Assembly: GCF_900113865.1 (NCBI RefSeq)
Contig: NZ_FOQY01000001.1
Coordinates: 1-64,000 of the forward strand
Source of the DNA: Streptosporangium canum
GTDB taxonomy: Bacteria; Actinomycetota; Actinomycetes; Streptosporangiales; Streptosporangiaceae
Direction: 5' to 3'
DNA length: 64,000 nucleotides
Shown: positions 34,017 to 42,326 of the stretch, one piece after another
How positions within the stretch are numbered: position 1 is the stretch's first letter
How the letters are laid out: every line of letters begins with the position of its first letter
Notes under the pieces: model-generated
Databases searched by the model: none
What the model saw: only the letters and a program-made list of their open reading frames with translations
What the model was told of the DNA's origin: nothing
Program-made: the position numbers and the translations under genes

Positions 34017-36869
34017 CTATAACCACAGGCCACGGCGGCGGCGCGCTTCCCGTGCGAGCTCCTCCGCCTCGGCCAGACCCCGCCGGTCGCCGAGAGCGTC
34101 GAACTCTGCCACAGCGACGGCAATCCCGGCAAATGCCCCATCGACCTCATCGAGGTCGAGATTCGCGGCCGCCAGGACCAGCGACGCGCGGGCGGTCCCC
34201 CGGCGGTCGCCGTACTCCTTGAAGATCGCCAGAGCCTCCTCGGCCGTCGCCCGCGCCGCCTCCGGCACGCCGTCGGCGCGGGCCACCCGAGCCAGCAGCA
34301 GCAGTCCGGCGGCCTCCGGAAGCCGGTCACCCAGCCGCCGGTCGATACGGAGGCCGCGCTCGGCGCAGTCACGGGCGGCGGGCAGGCGCCGCCGCTCCAG
34401 GTGGACCAGGGCCAGCTCGCGCAGGGCCGCCGCCTCCCCCCGGGGATCGCCCAGGTCCCGGTAGGCGTCGAGGCTGATCGTCAACAGGTCCTCGGCCCGC
34501 CGTGCCGAGCCCAGCCCGCGCAGCGCGTCCGCCCGGCCCCGCGCGTCACCGGCCGACTCGAACTCGGCCAGGCACTCGGCCAGGCACCGCTCCGCCTCGG
34601 CGGGACGCTCCTGGGCGAGGAGGACCAGACCGAGCCGGTATCGCGCACGCGCCTCCTCCGACCTGTCGGCCAGGTCCCGGAAATGGGACAGCGCCGCCTG
34701 GAGTGCGCGGGCGGCCTCGTCCAGGCGGCCCTCGATCCGGTACAGGTCGGCCAGCGCCCTCAGCAGCAGCGCCTCGCCATGACGGTGACCCGCCAGCCGC
34801 GCGGCCTCCAGCCCGATCCGGTTCGTCGCGTGCCAGTCCTCGTGGTGGGCCCGCAGCTCGAAGAACGGCGTCAGGTAGAAGGCCAGCCGCCAGGCGGCCT
34901 CGGCCAGCCCCGCGCGGTGGAAGTCCGCGACGGCGGCGACCAGGAATCCCCGTTCGGCCCCCAGCCACCGGGCCGACTCGCGCAGATGCGTCGTCTCCAT
35001 GGCCAGGCTCTGCTCCGCCGTGCGGACGAGGGTCCGGCCGGTGCCCGGTTCGGCCGGCAGCAGCAGGCCACGGGCCCGCCGTACCCGTTCCAGGACCTCA
35101 CGCGCGACCACGGCGAGCACCCGCGCCGCCGTGCCCTCCTCCTCGACGAGGCGTTCGGCGGCGTAGAGCCGGGTGAGATCGTGCCAGCCGTACCGTTCCT
35201 GGCCCGCGTCGTCCAGCCCGCGCGCCTGGAGCAGGCCGGCTCCGGCCAGCTCCTCCAGTGCCCGGTCCACCCGGAGACCGCCGAACGCCGCGGCGGCGGC
35301 CCACGGCGCGACGTCCGGCCCCGACAGCGCCCCGAGGCGCCGCAGCAGCCGCTGCTCCTCCTCCGCCAGGCCGCGATAGCCGAGGCCGAGGCTGCTCCGC
35401 ACGGCCAGATCCCCGGCGGTCAGCTCATCCAGCCGCCCGCGCTCGTCGTCCAGCCGTACGGCCAGGTGCTCCAGGGTCCAGCCGGGCCGCCGGGCCAGCC
35501 GGGAACCCGCGATCCGCAGCGCCAGCGGAAGGCCGCCGCACAGCTCGGCGATCCGCCGGGCGGCCTGCGGCTCGGCCCGCACGCGCGGATCCCCCGCCAC
35601 CTTGGACAGCATCGCCACCGATCCGGCGGTGTCGAGCACGCCGACCTCGAAGGCACGGGATGCCTCCAGCCCGTACAGCGGGGACCTGCTGGTCACCAGT
35701 GTCAGGCAGCCCGGCCCGGTCGGCAGCAGCGGTCTGATCTGGGACTCGCCGACGGCGTCGTCCAGCACCACCAGCAGCCGCCGGGAGGCCACCATGCTCC
35801 GGTAGAGGCGCACCCTGTCGTCGAAGCCGGCGGGGACGGCCCCCTCGGGACAGCCGAGGGAGCGCAGCAGGTCCTCCAGCACCGCGCCCGCGCCGGCCGG
35901 CCGGTTCCCCGCGCGGAGCGCGGCGTAGAGGCGGCCGTCGGGGAACTCCGCGCCCAGCAGCGTGGCGGCGTGGACCGCCACGGCGGTCTTCCCCGAACCG
36001 GCGGGACCGTGCAGCACCAGATGGACCGGAGCGCCACCGGCCGCGGGCGCCTGCCGGGCGATCCAGCTCAGCACCTCCTCGCGGCCGGTGAAGTCGGCGA
36101 TGTCGGGCGGCGTCTCCTGCGGAACGGCGCCGCGCTCCCGTCCCTGCCCGGCCAGCACCTTGTCGTGGGCCGTCCGCAGCTCGGGGCCGGGCTCCAGGCC
36201 CAGCTCCTCCACCAGCACGCGGCGGGCGTCCTGGTAGGCCGCGAGCGCCTCCGACCGCCTGCCCGCCTGGTGCAACGCCAGCATGAGCTGCCCCCAGGCG
36301 CGCTCCCTGAGCGGGTAGGCGGCGACGAGCGCGCGGAGCTCGCCGACGACCTCGCCGTGACGCCCGAGCGCCAGGTCGAGATCGATCCGCTCCTCGGTCG
36401 CGCCCAGACGCAGCTCCTCAAGGCGTACGGCCTGCGTCCGCCGGAGCTCGCCGGAGTCGACATCGGCCAGCGCCGGCCCGCGCCACAGCGCCAGGGCGCC
36501 GCGCAGCTCGTCGGCGGCCTCGGCCGTCCGGCCGGCGTCACGGGCCCGGCGTGCCCGCTCCACCATGCGGTCGAAGCGGTGCGCGTCCACCTGGTCCGGG
36601 GTGATCGCGATCAGGTAGCCGCCGGGGACCGTGCGGATGGTCTCGGCGCCGACCAGGCGGCGCAGCGCGCTCACGTAGACCCGCAGCACCGACTCGGCCG
36701 AAGCCGGCGGATCCTCGCCCCACACCACGGCGATCAGCCGGTCGAGCGTCACGACGTGTCCCGCGCGCATCAGCAGGGCGGCCAGGATCGCGCGGTGCTT
36801 GGCCGGGCCGGGCGCGGTGATCCGGTCGCCGTCGAGGATCTGGATCGGCCCCAGCACGCCGAACCGCAC
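34017..36869 (-). CDS. AfsR/SARP-type transcriptional regulator with NB-ARC and TPR domains
   Basis: A 950-residue regulator. Domains in order: OmpR-like winged helix (about 15-90, with RAILAALLMRAGHVVTLDRL and VYVSALRRLV), bacterial transcriptional activation domain BTAD (about 95-240), NB-ARC ATPase with P-loop GPAGSGKT (288-295) and LLVVLDDAVGESQ, then about 350 residues of TPR-like helices. SARPs of this size are global or pathway regulators of secondary metabolism. Start is GTG 36869, six bases after GGGAGGG; the open frame back to 37196 lies inside the kinase gene. Only four bases separate it from the kinase stop, so they are co-transcribed, recalling AfsK/AfsR where the kinase phosphorylates the regulator. 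Confidence 0.9.
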   Translation of the reverse strand: MRFGVLGPIQILDGDRITAPGPAKHRAILAALLMRAGHVVTLDRLIAVVWGEDPPASAESVLRVYVSALRRLVGAETIRTVPGGYLIAITPDQVDAHRFDRMVERARRARDAGRTAEAADELRGALALWRGPALADVDSGELRRTQAVRLEELRLGATEERIDLDLALGRHGEVVGELRALVAAYPLRERAWGQLMLALHQAGRRSEALAAYQDARRVLVEELGLEPGPELRTAHDKVLAGQGRERGAVPQETPPDIADFTGREEVLSWIARQAPAAGGAPVHLVLHGPAGSGKTAVAVHAATLLGAEFPDGRLYAALRAGNRPAGAGAVLEDLLRSLGCPEGAVPAGFDDRVRLYRSMVASRRLLVVLDDAVGESQIRPLLPTGPGCLTLVTSRSPLYGLEASRAFEVGVLDTAGSVAMLSKVAGDPRVRAEPQAARRIAELCGGLPLALRIAGSRLARRPGWTLEHLAVRLDDERGRLDELTAGDLAVRSSLGLGYRGLAEEEQRLLRRLGALSGPDVAPWAAAAAFGGLRVDRALEELAGAGLLQARGLDDAGQERYGWHDLTRLYAAERLVEEEGTAARVLAVVAREVLERVRRARGLLLPAEPGTGRTLVRTAEQSLAMETTHLRESARWLGAERGFLVAAVADFHRAGLAEAAWRLAFYLTPFFELRAHHEDWHATNRIGLEAARLAGHRHGEALLLRALADLYRIEGRLDEAARALQAALSHFRDLADRSEEARARYRLGLVLLAQERPAEAERCLAECLAEFESAGDARGRADALRGLGSARRAEDLLTISLDAYRDLGDPRGEAAALRELALVHLERRRLPAARDCAERGLRIDRRLGDRLPEAAGLLLLARVARADGVPEAARATAEEALAIFKEYGDRRGTARASLVLAAANLDLDEVDGAFAGIAVAVAEFDALGDRRGLAEAEELAREARRRRGLWL

Positions 36870-36873
36870 GGGA

Positions 36874-38541
36874 CTACCCTCCCGTTCGGCGCACGTTGAA
36901 CGAGCCGAACCTGACCCGCATCGCCGCGTCGCCGTCCGGTGCCGCGTGCACCCCGGTCTGCCCGGGGCCGTAGGGGGCGGCGTCGACGGCCTCGCCGGCG
37001 AGGGACTCGTTGACCCACATGCGCAGCAGGAGCCTCGACCCGTCGGGACGGCATTCGGCGACGATCCGGTTGTCCGCCGACGGTTTGACCTCCGCTTTCC
37101 CGGCCGGGCCGTACAGGACCGTGCCCTTCTGCCCGGCCTGCCGTTTGGTGATCGAGACCGTCCCGGAGCCGCTGACCGCGAACTCGTAGCGGTCACCGGT
37201 GCCGGCGTCGCCCCGGCACCAGACGCCGAACTCTCCCGCGCCCTCCGTCAGCCGCGCCGAGCCGCTGACCACCACTCCCCCCTCGGGCTCGTCCGGCGCG
37301 GGCGCCGACTTCCACAGCCGCCAGCCCGGATTGACGGTCAGGAGGTAGGACCCGTCCGCGACCTCCGCCCGCCCGGCGGCGGTGGAGCCCACCGACCAGG
37401 AGTGATCCGCGCCGCCGAAGTCGGCGTGGAAGGGCCACTCCCCGCCGGGGGACGCCACGGTCCGCCACGTCACCACCCCTGCCACCGCCACGGCGACGGC
37501 GGCCAGCCCGGCGAGCAGCGGCGTCCGCCACCCGCGCCGAGCGGGCCGGGTCTCTCCGAGAGGCTCCGGAGGCCGGCCGGTCCGGGTCTCTCCAAGGGGG
37601 ACCGGAGGCCGGCCGGTCCGGGTCTCTCCGAGAGGGACCGGAGGCCGGCCGGTCCAGGTCTCTCCGAGAGGGACCGGAGGCCGGCCGGTCCAGGTCTGCT
37701 CGACCACCTGGGTGGCCGTCGCCGGAGTCATGGCCCGCCCGCCGACCAGCTCGCCGAGCAGTTCCGGGGCGCTCGGCCGGCGGGCCGGGTCCTTGGCCAT
37801 GGCCCGCTCGACGAAGCCGCGGATCCGCCCGTCCAGGCCGTCGAGGCGCGGACCCTCGTTGACGATCCGGTAGAGGACCTCCGCCGGCGCCCCGCCGCCG
37901 AACGGCAGCCGCCCGGTCCCCGCGAACGCGATCACCCCGCCCCAGGCGTAGACGTCGGCGGCCGGTGTGAGCGTTTCCCCGCGCACCTGCTCGGGGGCCA
38001 TGAACGCCGGTGTCCCCTGGATCCCCTGGCTCATCAGGCTGTCCCCGTCGACCAGCTTCGCGATCCCGAAGTCGATCACACGAGGACCCATCGGCGACAG
38101 CAGCACGTTCGACGGCTTGAGATCCCGGTGGATCACCCCCGCCCCGTGGATCGCGTTCAGCGCGACCGCGATGCCGACCGCCAGGGCCTCCAGGTCGGAG
38201 CCGGTCATCGGCCCCTGCTCCCGTACGGCCTGCGCCAGGTCGGGGCCCTTGACGTATTCGGTGACGAGATAGGCCACGTCCCCGTCGAGCCCGGCGTCCA
38301 GCACCGGGGCCGTGCAGAACCGGGCCACCATGCGGGCGGCGGCGACCTCGCGCTCGAAACGCCGCCGGAAGGCCGGGTCGCGCGCCAGCTCCGGGTTGAT
38401 CACCTTCACCGCGGCCAGGCCGCCGGTCGGGGTGCTGGCGAGGTGCACGGTGCCCATGCCGCCGCGTCCGAGCACGCGCCGGAGCAGGTAGCCGCCGATC
38501 ATCCGCGACTCGCCCGGTGCGGCCCGTTCCGAAGGGTTCAT
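36874..38541 (-). CDS. Ser/Thr protein kinase (AfsK/Pkn-type) with extracytoplasmic domain
   Basis: A 555-residue receptor-like kinase. The kinase domain (about 17-270) is complete: GRGGMG loop (25-30), VK with Lys46, HRDLKPSN (138-145), DFG (157-159) and the APEQ of the activation segment. The linker carries four 12-residue repeats of the T-(W/R)-TGRPP(V/E)PLGE type (283-330). One membrane helix follows (about 341-359), then an outer beta-sandwich domain of about 190 residues, probably lectin/concanavalin-like, with no PASTA repeats. It precedes the SARP gene by four bases. The outer domain could sense a glycan or wall signal; this is an inference. Confidence 0.92.
   Translation of the reverse strand: MNPSERAAPGESRMIGGYLLRRVLGRGGMGTVHLASTPTGGLAAVKVINPELARDPAFRRRFEREVAAARMVARFCTAPVLDAGLDGDVAYLVTEYVKGPDLAQAVREQGPMTGSDLEALAVGIAVALNAIHGAGVIHRDLKPSNVLLSPMGPRVIDFGIAKLVDGDSLMSQGIQGTPAFMAPEQVRGETLTPAADVYAWGGVIAFAGTGRLPFGGGAPAEVLYRIVNEGPRLDGLDGRIRGFVERAMAKDPARRPSAPELLGELVGGRAMTPATATQVVEQTWTGRPPVPLGETWTGRPPVPLGETRTGRPPVPLGETRTGRPPEPLGETRPARRGWRTPLLAGLAAVAVAVAGVVTWRTVASPGGEWPFHADFGGADHSWSVGSTAAGRAEVADGSYLLTVNPGWRLWKSAPAPDEPEGGVVVSGSARLTEGAGEFGVWCRGDAGTGDRYEFAVSGSGTVSITKRQAGQKGTVLYGPAGKAEVKPSADNRIVAECRPDGSRLLLRMWVNESLAGEAVDAAPYGPGQTGVHAAPDGDAAMRVRFGSFNVRRTGG
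37548..37691. repeat. Four 36-bp tandem repeats inside the kinase gene
   Basis: Units start at 37548, 37584, 37620 and 37656, each GGGTCTCTCCGAGAGG-type followed by GACCGGAGGCCGGCCGGTCC, with a few substitutions. They encode the Pro-rich linker repeats between kinase domain and membrane helix. The length is a multiple of three, so copy number can change without breaking the frame. Confidence 0.85.
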
Positions 38542-38635
38542 CGGAGTTAGCGTAGCTTTCCGGCGTTCCTCCCACTTTCCGGGTGTTCCTCACGCACCAT
38601 CGGGGGAGGTCACCGTCAGGTCCGGTCGATGAGAT

Positions 38636-38676
38636 GTGCTACTTCATGGCACCAGGTAGCACCTCAGGCGTACAGT
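38636..38676 (+). promoter_or_regulatory. Operator and promoter of the antitoxin gene
   Basis: GTGCTAC (38636-38642) and GTAGCAC (38656-38662) form an inverted repeat with a 13-base spacer, overlapping the expected -35 region. TACAGT (38671-38676) is a good -10 box six bases before GTG 38683, so the transcript is probably leaderless. This is the usual place for autoregulation by an antitoxin. Confidence 0.5.
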
Positions 38677-38682
38677 CGACGT

Positions 38683-39003
38683 GTGAGCATGCCTGAGCCC
38701 GTTAATCCGGCGCGGATCTCACAGCGTGATCTGCGCAACCGTTCGGCGGAGATCATGGACGCCCTCGAACGCGGCGAGCGATTCGCCGTCACCCGCAACG
38801 GCGACCACATCGGCGACCTGGTGCCCATCCGTCGCAGACGGCGCGCCGTCTCCCGCGCGGAGTTCGCCGCCATGTCCCGTGGCATGCCGCGCCTGGACGA
38901 CCGGGAGTACCGCGCCGACCTGGACCGTCACGTCAACGACGATCTCTATCGTCCCTATGACCGCGCGTACGGCAGGGGCGAGTTCACCGAGGGCCCGCGG
39001 TGA
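38683..39003 (+). CDS. Phd/YefM-type antitoxin, no toxin partner visible
   Basis: A 106-residue protein. The N-terminal segment PARISQRDLRNRSAEIMDAL then ERGERFAVTRNGDHIGDLVPI is the Phd/YefM DNA-binding and dimerisation fold. The C-terminus (residues 60-106) is acidic/basic and would wrap a toxin. Start taken as GTG 38683 from the promoter position; ATG 38689 is also possible. In the usual VapBC-like arrangement a PIN or RelE toxin overlaps the stop, but the bases after 39003 hold only a hairpin and the tmRNA gene on the other strand. It is either an orphan regulator or the survivor of a lost module. Confidence 0.8.
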   Translation: MSMPEPVNPARISQRDLRNRSAEIMDALERGERFAVTRNGDHIGDLVPIRRRRRAVSRAEFAAMSRGMPRLDDREYRADLDRHVNDDLYRPYDRAYGRGEFTEGPR

Positions 39004-39070
39004 CCCAACGGCAGAAGCGGGGGCGTGACCCGAGGACCGGCGGCCGGGCAGGGGCGCCGGAAATGACAAC

Positions 39071-39100
39071 AGCGGCGTCCCCCTTTGAGGGGGCGCCGCT
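39071..39100. terminator. Bidirectional terminator between antitoxin and tmRNA genes
   Basis: AGCGGCG-T-CCCCC (39071-39083) pairs with GGGGG-CGCCGCT (39089-39100) across a five-base loop, giving a 12-bp stem with one bulge. It lies 55 bases past the tmRNA 3' end on the minus strand and 68 bases past the antitoxin stop on the plus strand, so it can serve both; the minus-strand side continues TGTTGTCATTT. Confidence 0.7.
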
Positions 39101-39155
39101 GACAGGGGGTCATCCGCCCCGGCTCAGGTGAGCCGGTGGCCGGACGACACCGAGG

Positions 39156-39540
39156 TGGTGGAGGTGGCGGGAATCGAACCCGCGTCCTTCAACTCCAAGA
39201 CAGGGCTTCTCCGGGTGCAGCCTGCTGTGCTTTTCTCAGCCCCGGCGTTCACACAGGCAAGACGCCGACGGGCTCAGCCACTGTTTGATTTCCCGATCTT
39301 CCCCGTGGCCGGGTCGATCGGTTGAGCCTCCTAGCGATGCCGGATCCGGGCCGGAGGCGCTCCCGGGCCGGCAGAAGTCACTCGCTGCTTAGGCGGCGAG
39401 TGCCAGGTTGCCCTGGCTGACTTCGGAGTGCGTCTTATTGGCACTTGTTGGTCGCGGTCACAGTGTTAACGAGGTTATGTCCGCAGTCCTCGACCCGCTT
39501 CCCCTGACTTGCAAAGCCAAAGTCGAAACCAGTCACCCCC
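39156..39540 (-). ncRNA. ssrA: tmRNA (transfer-messenger RNA)
   Basis: 385 bases on the minus strand. The 5' end GGGGGUG pairs completely with 3' CACCUCC, followed by discriminator A and an encoded CCA, giving the alanyl acceptor stem. UGACUGGUUUCGACUUUGG near the 5' end and CGGGUUCGAUUCCCG (T-arm) at the 3' end are the classic tmRNA landmarks. The tag frame (39442-39389) reads ANKTHSEVSQGNLALAA then UAA, with the ALAA degron. It rescues stalled ribosomes together with SmpB, whose gene lies about 2.2 kb upstream in the same direction. Ends set by acceptor pairing. Protein-like frames across it are artefacts. Confidence 0.97.
39389..39442 (-). other. tmRNA proteolysis-tag reading frame
   Basis: From the resume codon GCC (39442-39440) the mRNA-like part encodes 17 residues, ANKTHSEVSQGNLALAA, and stops at TAA. 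The C-terminal ALAA is the degradation signal recognised by Clp proteases; the internal part differs from tags I remember in Streptomyces and mycobacteria. Confidence 0.95.
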
Positions 39541-39886
39541 CTGTTGAGTTGTCAACCCGATCCCGAGGGACCGAGCTATCCGAAGATACCTGTTACAACA
39601 CGGGTAACGCCAACTGAATTCCCATCCGGCAGGCCCTCCCCATGCCCGGGAGGCCCCCTGGGGGCCGACAGACGCCCGGAACCCCGGGGACGCGGCTCTG
39701 TCGCACGCGCCCCCGGAGCCGACCGGCAGGGTCGAGCCGGTCCGGACGGCAGGGCCTCCCCCGAGACGAAGCCCTGATCTCATCACGACGACCGAGCCCG
39801 CAACCCCCGAGCGGGGCTCAGTCACTTAGAAGGACGCAGACAGGACACGCGATGGTTGCTCGCAGTGATGAGAATATTCCACTGAG
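39541..39886. other. Gene-free region upstream of the tmRNA gene
   Basis: No coding frame is convincing here. The part next to the tmRNA should hold its promoter: on the minus strand TTGTAA then TAGCTC lie about 40-65 bases upstream, suggesting a precursor that RNase P trims, but the boxes are weak. GAGCCC...GGGGCTC around 39794-39819 could end the transcript of the PBP gene ending at 39887. Confidence 0.35.
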
Positions 39887-41770
39887 TCACAGTCCGGCGT
39901 GCAGGCCCCGGAAGAACCGCCCGGCGATGGCCGCCCCCGCCGTGGAGTCGGTGCTCTCGGCGAGCACCGCCACCGCCACGTCCTCCTGCCAGCCGACGAA
40001 CCAGGCCAGCGGCTTGCGGCCCTGTGTCGCGGAGGCGGTGATGCCGGAGACCGGGTCGCCCGGAGCCGCCGCCAGGCGGGCCGAGCCGGAGGTCACGCCG
40101 GCGCGCATGAGCGTCTTGAGGGTGCTGATCGTCTTGTCGTCGATCCTGATCGCGTCGGGAGTCTTCACCGGCTCGGCCTCGGCCGAGGGGTCCGGCGTCT
40201 TCGGCTCGATGACCAGGACGGGCGGATGCCAGGTGCCCGAGGCGACCGCCCCGGCGACCAGTGCCATGGAGAGCGGGCTGACCGAGACGTTCTGCCCGGC
40301 GATGGCCTTGGCCGTGGCGGCGTCGTTGGTCAGCGGCCGCATCTTGCCGCTGAAGGTCTTCAGCGGAAGGCTCCACTGCGCGCCGATCCCGAACCTCGCG
40401 GCGCTGGCCGCCAGCTCGGCACCGTCGACCTTGCGGGCCAGCGAGGCCAGCGCGGTCACGCAACCGGTGGCGAAGTTGCCCTGGAGGCTCAGCGTGCTCC
40501 CGGCCGGCGGTGCGGCCTGGTGGAACTGCGCGCCGCCGACGGTCCGGTCGACCGGGCAGGCGAGCTTCTGCTTGAGACTCATCTGGGCCTTGAGAAGCCC
40601 CTCGACGGACATGATCGAGAAGAGGCTGCCGGCGTGGAACTTCCCGGCGAGCGCGTGCCTCTCCTGGTGGTACTCCTTCGTGCTGGCGACGGCCAGCACG
40701 TTGCCGGTGGAGGCCTGGACCGCGACCAGCATGGCCGGCGAGCCGCCGAGCAGGGCGCTGTCGGCGACCTTCTGCATGGGGCGGTCGAGCGTGGTGCGCA
40801 CCGACGAGGTGGCCCGGCCCGGACGCCACTTGCGCAGCTCGGCCACCGTCTTCGACGTCTTGGTGTCCAGGATGATCACGCTGGTCTCGGTCGAGCCGGT
40901 GAGGTATTCCTGGTATGCCTTCTGCAGCCCGCTCCGGCCGACCGTGTCTCCGGCCCGCTGCGGGCCGCCGAGCTGCTGCTCGGTCTCCGGGGTGACGGCG
41001 GTGACGGCGCCGACGATCTGGGCGGGCGAGTCGGGGGCGACCGGCAGCGACTCCGGGCTTATCTGGAGGCCCGGGATCGCCTCGAGCTGGGTGCGGAGCT
41101 GGGCGTACTTGGCGCGGCCGAAGGTGACCAGCGGGACCTGGACGTTGGGGATCGCCGAGCGGATCCGGCTCAGCAGGCGGTCCTGCGGGAAACCAGTGAT
41201 CTTGGAGAGCTGCCTGCAGACCGCGACCTCGTCCTTCAGCAGGGACGGGATGACGTTGGCCACGTAAAGGGTGGCCTCCTGCTGGAGCGGGTCGTTGTTG
41301 CGGTCGAGGATCGGCTGGCGCCCCTGCGGCTTGACGTCCACGGCGAACCGCTGGCCCTCGCGCAGCTGGGGGTGGATCACGCTGGGCGACCAGCGCACCT
41401 TCCAGTGGCCGTCCACCAGGTGCAGGGGGAGCTTTCCGGCGTACTCCCAGAGGGGGTTGTTCTCCCCCAGGTCGACCTCGGCCGCGAAGTCGGCCTCGGT
41501 CTGCTCCCCCGCGCTCCGGATCCCCTTGAGCCTGAAGCGGAACGAGGCCGCGTCAAGGTGGACCTTGGCGTCCTCCAGGGCCTGACGGACCGCCTTCTGG
41601 TCCCCGTCGGTCCGCCGGGCGGCCGCGGCGTAGTCGCCCGTCTGCCAGCCGACCAGGAAGTCACGCACCGCCTCGTGGGCCGACGGCTCCTCGAAACACG
41701 CGGACAGCATGGGGACCGTCGCCGCCAGCGTGAGCGCCGCGGCGACGGCCCGCCGAGCCTTCCCCGTCAC
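39887..41770 (-). CDS. PBP2-like lipoprotein with degenerate transpeptidase motifs
   Basis: A 627-residue protein: lipobox LSAC (22-25), an NTF2-like MecA-N domain (about 28-140), a PBP dimerisation region, and a transpeptidase fold (about 325-625). All three catalytic motifs are changed relative to the intact paralogue at 58226: SxxK is SLFS (382-385, the catalytic Lys is Ser), SxN is GCV (436-438), and KTG is ITA (577-579). The Ser nucleophile remains, but without the Lys base acylation should fail. The fold, length and paralogue-like flanks (AWFVGWQEDVAVAVLAE) are intact, so it looks maintained as a pseudoenzyme, for example a scaffold or decoy. The stop of smpB lies two bases upstream of its start. 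Confidence 0.85.
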   Translation of the reverse strand: MTGKARRAVAAALTLAATVPMLSACFEEPSAHEAVRDFLVGWQTGDYAAAARRTDGDQKAVRQALEDAKVHLDAASFRFRLKGIRSAGEQTEADFAAEVDLGENNPLWEYAGKLPLHLVDGHWKVRWSPSVIHPQLREGQRFAVDVKPQGRQPILDRNNDPLQQEATLYVANVIPSLLKDEVAVCRQLSKITGFPQDRLLSRIRSAIPNVQVPLVTFGRAKYAQLRTQLEAIPGLQISPESLPVAPDSPAQIVGAVTAVTPETEQQLGGPQRAGDTVGRSGLQKAYQEYLTGSTETSVIILDTKTSKTVAELRKWRPGRATSSVRTTLDRPMQKVADSALLGGSPAMLVAVQASTGNVLAVASTKEYHQERHALAGKFHAGSLFSIMSVEGLLKAQMSLKQKLACPVDRTVGGAQFHQAAPPAGSTLSLQGNFATGCVTALASLARKVDGAELAASAARFGIGAQWSLPLKTFSGKMRPLTNDAATAKAIAGQNVSVSPLSMALVAGAVASGTWHPPVLVIEPKTPDPSAEAEPVKTPDAIRIDDKTISTLKTLMRAGVTSGSARLAAAPGDPVSGITASATQGRKPLAWFVGWQEDVAVAVLAESTDSTAGAAIAGRFFRGLHAGL

Positions 41771-41772
41771 AA

Positions 41773-42240
41773 TTACCTGTTCCTGTACCTCAGTGAGCGG
41801 GCCATCTCACGCTTGGCCTGATTCTCGGCCAGCGTCTGCCGCTTGTCCCAGTCCTTCTTGCCCTTCGCAAGACCAATCTCGATCTTGGCCTTGCCGTCCT
41901 TGAAGTAGATCGCGAGCGGTATCAGTGTGAGACCGCCCTCCTTGGTCTTGGAGACCAGCTTGTCGATCTCCTTACGGTGCAACAGCAGCTTGCGGGTGCG
42001 GCGCGCCGCGTGGTTCGTCCACGTCCCCATGGTGTATTCGGGGATGTGGACGTTGATCAACCAGGCCTCGCCGTCCTTGATGACCGCGTAGCCGTCGATG
42101 AGGGAGGCGCGGCCAAGGCGCAGCGACTTGACCTCGGTGCCCTGCAGCACGAGACCAGCTTCGTAGGTGTCCTCGATGTGGTAGTCGTGCCAGGCACGCT
42201 TGTTCTGGGCGATGACCTTCCGCCCGGTCTCACGTGGCAT
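41773..42240 (-). CDS. smpB: SsrA-binding protein SmpB
   Basis: A 155-residue protein of normal length. It opens with [20 protein letters not shown], has [13 protein letters not shown] and INVHIPEY, and ends in the basic tail [20 protein letters not shown] that folds into the mRNA channel of the ribosome. SmpB binds the tRNA-like domain of tmRNA and brings it into stalled ribosomes; the ssrA gene lies downstream in the same direction. It is probably transcribed with ftsX and ftsE, 86 bases after the ftsX stop, an order usual in actinobacteria. Confidence 0.97.
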   Translation of the reverse strand: MPRETGRKVIAQNKRAWHDYHIEDTYEAGLVLQGTEVKSLRLGRASLIDGYAVIKDGEAWLINVHIPEYTMGTWTNHAARRTRKLLLHRKEIDKLVSKTKEGGLTLIPLAIYFKDGKAKIEIGLAKGKKDWDKRQTLAENQAKREMARSLRYRNR

Positions 42241-42326
42241 GCCCCCGAGCCTACCGGGGACCGGAGCGGCGAGCCGCGCCCGAGAGCCCGAGCGCGCTCG
42301 ACGGGCGAGCCATCAGCACGGCCGCG

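Noticed and set aside
39128-39325. Short protein frame with LLRVQPAV-like sequence
   Set aside because: It lies over the tmRNA 3' part in antisense and is a product of RNA structure, not a gene.
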